This document shows positions 4,395 to 7,798 of a DNA stretch of 7,798 nt, piece by piece. Location of the stretch: assembly GCA_045600945.1 (NCBI GenBank), contig JAZRYX010000055.1, forward strand, positions 1 to 7,798, read 5' to 3'. A program made the translations under genes and the position numbers. The notes below the pieces were generated by a model, which was not told the origin of the DNA, did no database searches, and worked only from the letters and a program-made list of their open reading frames with translations. Origin of the DNA: Darwinimomas sp045600945. GTDB taxonomy: Bacteria > Bacillota > Clostridia > Lachnospirales > Lachnospiraceae. Numbering within the stretch: position 1 is the first letter of the stretch; each line of letters starts with the position of its first letter.

Positions 4395-5798
4395 TTAAGA
4401 GTTTTCCGGTATTTCCGTCAGCGTGTACGTGATCTTCATCGTCTTGCTGGCGGTTTTTACTACTGCCTGCGATAGGTTGTTGATTGTAACAAGATAAGGT
4501 GTTAACAGATACGCGCATCTGTAATGGTTGCTGTATGAAGAACCCCAGCAAAAGTAGAACTGCTTGTATCTGAAAAGAGGCGTTCCCCCAGTTGTAAGTC
4601 TTACCTCTCCGGCAGTCTGAATAATTGTGTCATCTGCAAGAATCTGAAAATCATATCCCATGATGATATCGCCAATAAGAGTCATATACAGATTACAGTT
4701 AGTTGTATCTCCAAGCGATTTCCATTTAGATGTGAAGCCTAACGGAATCAAGGTAATATCAGTTTGGTTGTTGGCATTGATTTTATAGATTCCCTGCTTA
4801 TTTGATGCCATAACATAAAGATACCCGTTTCTAAAACAGCTTCGGATATTTCTGTCAGTATAAGTATCGGTTATCTGATTTCCAACGCTGACTATTTGAA
4901 CATTGTTTAATGTCCATACACCTTCTGTCATAAAGTAATCTGACTTACGGATTTTGGTCCAGTACATCGTAGCTGCCCCGGATGAATTTTCAGTATTAGC
5001 AAAGCCGTACCAATATCCATCACCGCCATCATAGAACTGACCATACTGATAATAGTTATTCAGAAAGTGAAATGTCGTAGTCAGAATTGTTCTTGTTGCT
5101 TCGACTTTTATTGTAGAATCATTCAGCTTGTCATTTAACCCAATAGTAAATACAGGAATATGAAATCTTGTAATGATGATGGAATTATCCTTGTAGGTGA
5201 GTGAAATTGCTGTGTTATGCTCAAAATCAATTTCCGTGATTTCTGTGAGAAGTTCCAAATTAGCAGTTGATAGTGATGATGGAAATCTTCCGGATTTAAG
5301 TGTCTTAAAAGCAGTAGCATCACCAATGACGCTGCCGAATGCGTTTTTTCCGCCATCTGCACTTGTAAGTGCACAGGAAGCAATTGTTCCGTTTCCCTGA
5401 CCTGCAGTAAATTCCCAGACAAACTTGAACCCATTTTCAATCGGCATACTCTCAGTAAGATTCATACTGCCTCTTGCTACATTTGCGGTTGAGTTGACAT
5501 CATTTGATGCGTATGCAACCGGCATATTATCAGAGAACTGATAAGTGTTTGCTTCGTCCTCCTCAATTGTATTTGGAAAGAGAAGAATTCCACCTATAAG
5601 GTTGGGACATAGAGGCAGCAGTGTCTCATACCAGCTGATTGCATCATTGTTTGATATAGTAGTGTAAAACACTCCAAACGGATTTGAATTTAATATCTCA
5701 TTTATTGCATTGGTAACCATGTTATGCTCATGTACTGTTTCAACCTCTCCAGTATTAACATCCGTGAGCATGATTTCCATATCGCCTTGTAATCTCAT
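4395..5798 (-). CDS. Phage tail-tip / receptor-binding protein candidate (467 aa), AT-rich
   Basis: The product begins MRLQGDMEIMLTDVNTGEVE. Its N-terminal region (about 1-160, with NMVTNAINEIL, LPLCPNLIGGILLFP and the GNGTIASCALTSADGG stretch) matches a conserved family of Firmicutes phage proteins encoded just after the tail hub gene, likely the virion-attachment part. The rest (about 200-467) is rich in Asn, Thr, Tyr and aromatic beta repeats such as GDGYWYGFAN, GYLYVMASNKQGIYKI and FRYKQFYFCW. That suggests a beta-propeller-like or other beta-rich head suited to binding a surface receptor. The function is inferred from position and composition. I chose ATG 5798 because AAAGGAGG lies 7 nt upstream; an in-frame start 12 codons earlier overlaps the hub gene. 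Sampled GC is near one third, well below the neighbours, suggesting a swapped cassette. The stop lies 14 nt from the convergent SymE-like gene. Confidence 0.75.
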   Translation of the reverse strand: MRLQGDMEIMLTDVNTGEVETVHEHNMVTNAINEILNSNPFGVFYTTISNNDAISWYETLLPLCPNLIGGILLFPNTIEEDEANTYQFSDNMPVAYASNDVNSTANVARGSMNLTESMPIENGFKFVWEFTAGQGNGTIASCALTSADGGKNAFGSVIGDATAFKTLKSGRFPSSLSTANLELLTEITEIDFEHNTAISLTYKDNSIIITRFHIPVFTIGLNDKLNDSTIKVEATRTILTTTFHFLNNYYQYGQFYDGGDGYWYGFANTENSSGAATMYWTKIRKSDYFMTEGVWTLNNVQIVSVGNQITDTYTDRNIRSCFRNGYLYVMASNKQGIYKINANNQTDITLIPLGFTSKWKSLGDTTNCNLYMTLIGDIIMGYDFQILADDTIIQTAGEVRLTTGGTPLFRYKQFYFCWGSSYSNHYRCAYLLTPYLVTINNLSQAVVKTASKTMKITYTLTEIPENS

Positions 5799-5811
5799 AT
5801 AAGTTCCTCCT

Positions 5812-7524
5812 TTACGGCAACTCAATAGGAGCAAACAGTGCAGCTATTGTGTAATGCGGTGATGTATCTGAAATGTTCGGTCTTAGGATTTCGAGGAGTT
5901 CCACATCCATTGAATCCTGATAAGCCGTAACGCCTATTCCTCCGTTTATTCTGAATGGCTCAACACTTTCTTCAATTTCAATCTTTCCATCCCATGCCTG
6001 TGCTGCAGCCATCGACTGCCCGCTTATAGAGGCGATGCAGTTTCCCACACTGACAGATCCATTTCCATTTGTCATCCTGATATATACCTCAAAGGTATTA
6101 AGAGCATCTGGGATAACTTCTTCGATAGGATAGTAAAGCGAGAGTATGTGCTTTCCGCTGTGCCAGGATTCCTCCGGGTGGAACTCTAAGATTTCAAAGT
6201 TGTTGAGGAAGTAGGTGACATAGATTTCCGCTTTTCCGTCATCTGTCCAATTTACCGGGAGGTTAACATCCACCTCAATCGGGATGATTTGATTCGAAGA
6301 AGAATCGTTTGAATTGTTTTCGTTCTCAGGTTCTGGTTCGGGTGGATCAGGCTCTGGTATTGGGACAATGATGGTTCCCGATGCCGTTGCAGTACGGTCC
6401 ACTTCATCTGCAGTAACATCTACGATAATCTGTGCAAAGAACTGCGCATGGTTTGCTTCTGTAGTTGCAAATTCGATACGGATAATCCTCGTATCCACAT
6501 CTGCAATCGTATAAGCCGAGGCATTTGTGAAAGTATGGATACCTATTTTTCCGGCTTCTATCTGATTGAGAAGTCCGGAGATGTTCTTATCATTTTTCGA
6601 CTTCGCTTTTGCAAGACGGGGATTCTTTCCGACACACTTTATGGTCTGCCTTCCGCCGATCTTATATGTCACAGCAGTTATGGCAGCCATCTTTGTGACA
6701 TCCGCATGGCCGCCGGAAAAGCGGAGCACATCTCCGAGATCGAGTGCAGGATTTCCGATGGTATCTGAATCAAACGGTACATAGTTTATGACCGCAATAG
6801 CATTCAGGATATTTGTGCAGAGTTCCTGCCTTGTTTCATCCAGTCCGAACTGAAGCAGAGGATTCACACCGAGGTTCATTGTCAGCCCGTCATCCGGATC
6901 AAGATGATAATACTCGGCGGTTTCCGTTTTCATGTTGGTGGAACTGACTGCCGTATATCTTGTTATGAAATCAGAAAAGCTGCTTGAATATCTGTGCTGA
7001 ACTTCAACAGTGAGCACAGGATTATCAGAATATCTTCGAAGCTCCAGCTTTCCTTCACGGTTGATGACACAGAAGCATCCGAGCACCTGCGCGACATAAT
7101 AAAGCACATCACGGTAGCTTTCGATGTCATTCTCCGAATAGATAGACAGTTCCTGATCACCATTCGGAAGCGCCTCGATTTCCTCCTGCGTTTGGGCGAG
7201 TTCCACATCACAGGCCACAGAGCATAAGGAAAGAAAGTCATACGTCTTTCCGATTGTTTCAAAGCCTTTGAAATCCTTATCGAAACGGTGCATGTAATCG
7301 TATGCCTTTGTTTCCAGATGCTTAAGTGTCCTGTTTGCCTCAGAGATTTCAAAGATCCCCATTGGTACTGTTTCCGCCTCCTCATCCGGAAGCAGCAGGT
7401 TAAAGAAAACCTCAACCGTTGCATCCTCAAGAGTGTACCGGTCAATCTCCGAAAGGAGTGTGATGTTAAACTCGGAGGAATATACCGTGCCAAGTTCGAT
7501 CTCGTTGCTGCCGGAGCACTGCAT
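5812..7524 (-). CDS. Tail hub / tail-associated protein, DUF5048-like, lacking its N-terminus
   Basis: This large minor tail protein (570 aa from the first ATG after a stop) resembles the DUF5048-type hub or Tal-like proteins that cap the tail tube and carry the fibres. Visible blocks include SNEIELGTVYSSEFNITLL, EIDRYTLEDA, MGIFEISEANRT, AYDYMHRFDKDFKGFETIGK, SIYSENDIESYRDVLYYV and GNPALDLGDVLRFSGG. The helical KNDKNISGLLNQIEAGKIG (about 311-328) closes the conserved part. A Pro/Glu/Asn/Ser-rich linker (about 388-412) leads to a C-terminal beta-rich domain (about 415-570) that may be an adhesin-like extension. The true family start is at 7668; an in-frame TAA at 7587-7585 cuts off the first 48 codons. 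No ATG, GTG or TTG lies between that TAA and 7524, and this ATG has only a distant AAAGGA 15 nt upstream. Translation from here is therefore doubtful and the gene may be a pseudogene. Confidence 0.8.
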   Translation of the reverse strand: MQCSGSNEIELGTVYSSEFNITLLSEIDRYTLEDATVEVFFNLLLPDEEAETVPMGIFEISEANRTLKHLETKAYDYMHRFDKDFKGFETIGKTYDFLSLCSVACDVELAQTQEEIEALPNGDQELSIYSENDIESYRDVLYYVAQVLGCFCVINREGKLELRRYSDNPVLTVEVQHRYSSSFSDFITRYTAVSSTNMKTETAEYYHLDPDDGLTMNLGVNPLLQFGLDETRQELCTNILNAIAVINYVPFDSDTIGNPALDLGDVLRFSGGHADVTKMAAITAVTYKIGGRQTIKCVGKNPRLAKAKSKNDKNISGLLNQIEAGKIGIHTFTNASAYTIADVDTRIIRIEFATTEANHAQFFAQIIVDVTADEVDRTATASGTIIVPIPEPDPPEPEPENENNSNDSSSNQIIPIEVDVNLPVNWTDDGKAEIYVTYFLNNFEILEFHPEESWHSGKHILSLYYPIEEVIPDALNTFEVYIRMTNGNGSVSVGNCIASISGQSMAAAQAWDGKIEIEESVEPFRINGGIGVTAYQDSMDVELLEILRPNISDTSPHYTIAALFAPIELP

Positions 7525-7584
7525 CGAAATGCTGCCGCTTCCTTTGAGGATATCGTTTTCATCAAACTGGTAGACGCTTCCGGC

Positions 7585-7668
7585 TTACGTTGTGTTCTGC
7601 CCGCTCCAGTAGTATCTTCGTGTTTTGTTTTTGATTGCCTCTAAGAAGGCAGAGCTTACAGGATACAT
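7585..7668 (-). pseudogene. N-terminal fragment of the hub protein gene, ended by an in-frame TAA
   Basis: From the ATG at 7668-7666 the reading frame gives MYPVSSAFLEAIKNKTRRYY, then WSGQNTT and a TAA at codon 28. Without any shift it continues as AGSVYQFDENDILKGSGSIS into the 570-aa hub frame. The two parts match one family N-terminus (MYPVS..FL.AI...TRRYYW.G..TT.AG.VY.F...DI.KGSG.IS), so this is one 618-codon gene with a nonsense codon, not two genes. The start is secure, with AAGGAGG 6 nt upstream beginning in the stop of the preceding tail gene. The TAA could come from AAA, GAA or CAA by one change. A sequencing error or stop-codon readthrough are the alternatives. Confidence 0.8.
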
Positions 7669-7679
7669 ATGCCGCCTCC

Positions 7680-7798
7680 TTAGAATTCCTTCAATGTGGA
7701 GCTGACATTCCAGAGTCCCCGGTAGGAAGTATCCTTTACAAGCTTCGACTTGAAACCGTCCACATACATTTCCGTTTCCTTCATCCGTAGGGTTTCCG
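7680..7798 (-). CDS. C-terminal end of a small tail-module protein (partial)
   Basis: The open frame enters from the right edge and ends at TAA (7682-7680), giving 39 codons that include ETLRMKETEMYVDGFKSKLV and end SYRGLWNVSSTLKEF. The pattern of a Met-Tyr-Val strand, a charged turn, and a Trp-Asn-Val-Ser strand followed by Leu-Lys-Glu-Phe is typical of the C-terminus of the short beta-rich tail protein encoded just before DUF5048-like hub genes (a DUF6711-type protein is my best guess). Too little is visible to be sure. Its stop overlaps the AAGGAGG of the hub gene, and the 11-nt gap indicates one late operon. Confidence 0.6.
   Translation of the reverse strand, partial: ETLRMKETEMYVDGFKSKLVKDTSYRGLWNVSSTLKEF

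Noticed and set aside
5799..5834. Extended N-terminus (12 codons) for the receptor-binding candidate
   Set aside because: The extension overlaps the hub gene and would put the strong AAAGGAGG inside the coding region. MRLQGDM is the usual family start.
6963..7565. Minus-strand 200-codon open frame overlapping the hub gene
   Set aside because: It is a +1-type shadow of the hub reading frame, rich in Arg and Ser, and its sequence is unrelated to any tail protein. The hub frame carries the family signature, so this is not evidence for a frameshift.
1..7798. tRNA genes, CRISPR arrays, insertion sequences, attachment sites
   Set aside because: I looked for them and saw no cloverleaf, no regularly spaced repeats, no transposase and no duplicated att core in this window.

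Overview
The window is a block of a temperate-type, tailed (siphovirus-like) phage or prophage. The likely host is a gut Clostridia bacterium, probably Lachnospiraceae. That host call rests on recognising the DUF2800, DUF2815 and family-A DNA polymerase replication cassette, the DUF5048-like tail hub, the TcdE-type holin and the CHAP endolysin, together with AGGAGG-type ribosome binding sites and mid-range GC. It is inference from family knowledge, not a database search. All genes but one lie on the minus strand, so transcription runs from high to low coordinates.

Late module (7798 to about 2768, minus strand). It opens with the C-terminus of a small tail gene (7680-7798). Next comes a tail hub / tail-associated protein broken by an in-frame TAA at codon 28 (7585-7668 plus 5812-7524), then a conspicuously AT-rich tail-tip or receptor-binding candidate (4395-5798), a holin (3533-3964) and a CHAP-SH3 endolysin (2824-3546). 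A rho-independent terminator (2768-2806) closes it.

Inserted between tail and lysis genes, on the opposite strand, is a SymE-like toxin gene (4099-4380). It has its own AT-rich leader and a strong RBS. Opposite its 5' UTR is a hairpin with a T-tract that works as a terminator only when read on the minus strand. This resembles the symE/symR type I toxin-antitoxin layout, and late-operon transcription would also run antisense through the gene.

Replication module (2672 to 1, minus strand). It begins about 95 bases after the lysis terminator with no integrase or repressor in between. The order is a 67-aa conserved phage protein, a 109-aa helical protein, a DUF2800 RecB/Cas4-like nuclease with a complete predicted Fe-S cysteine set, a DUF2815 ssDNA-binding protein, a 69-aa membrane/coiled-coil protein, and the N-terminus of a family-A DNA polymerase with its DIET exonuclease motif. 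The genes overlap or are tightly spaced (8-nt overlap, TAATG coupling, 1-12 nt gaps), so they form one translationally coupled operon. The set is what a phage needs to make, protect and trim DNA during its own replication and recombination.

The points most worth following up are the antisense SymE locus with its minus-strand terminator, the nonsense codon in the hub gene, the compositionally foreign receptor-binding gene, and the leader at 2673-2780 with its tandem repeat and tiny opposite-strand ORF.
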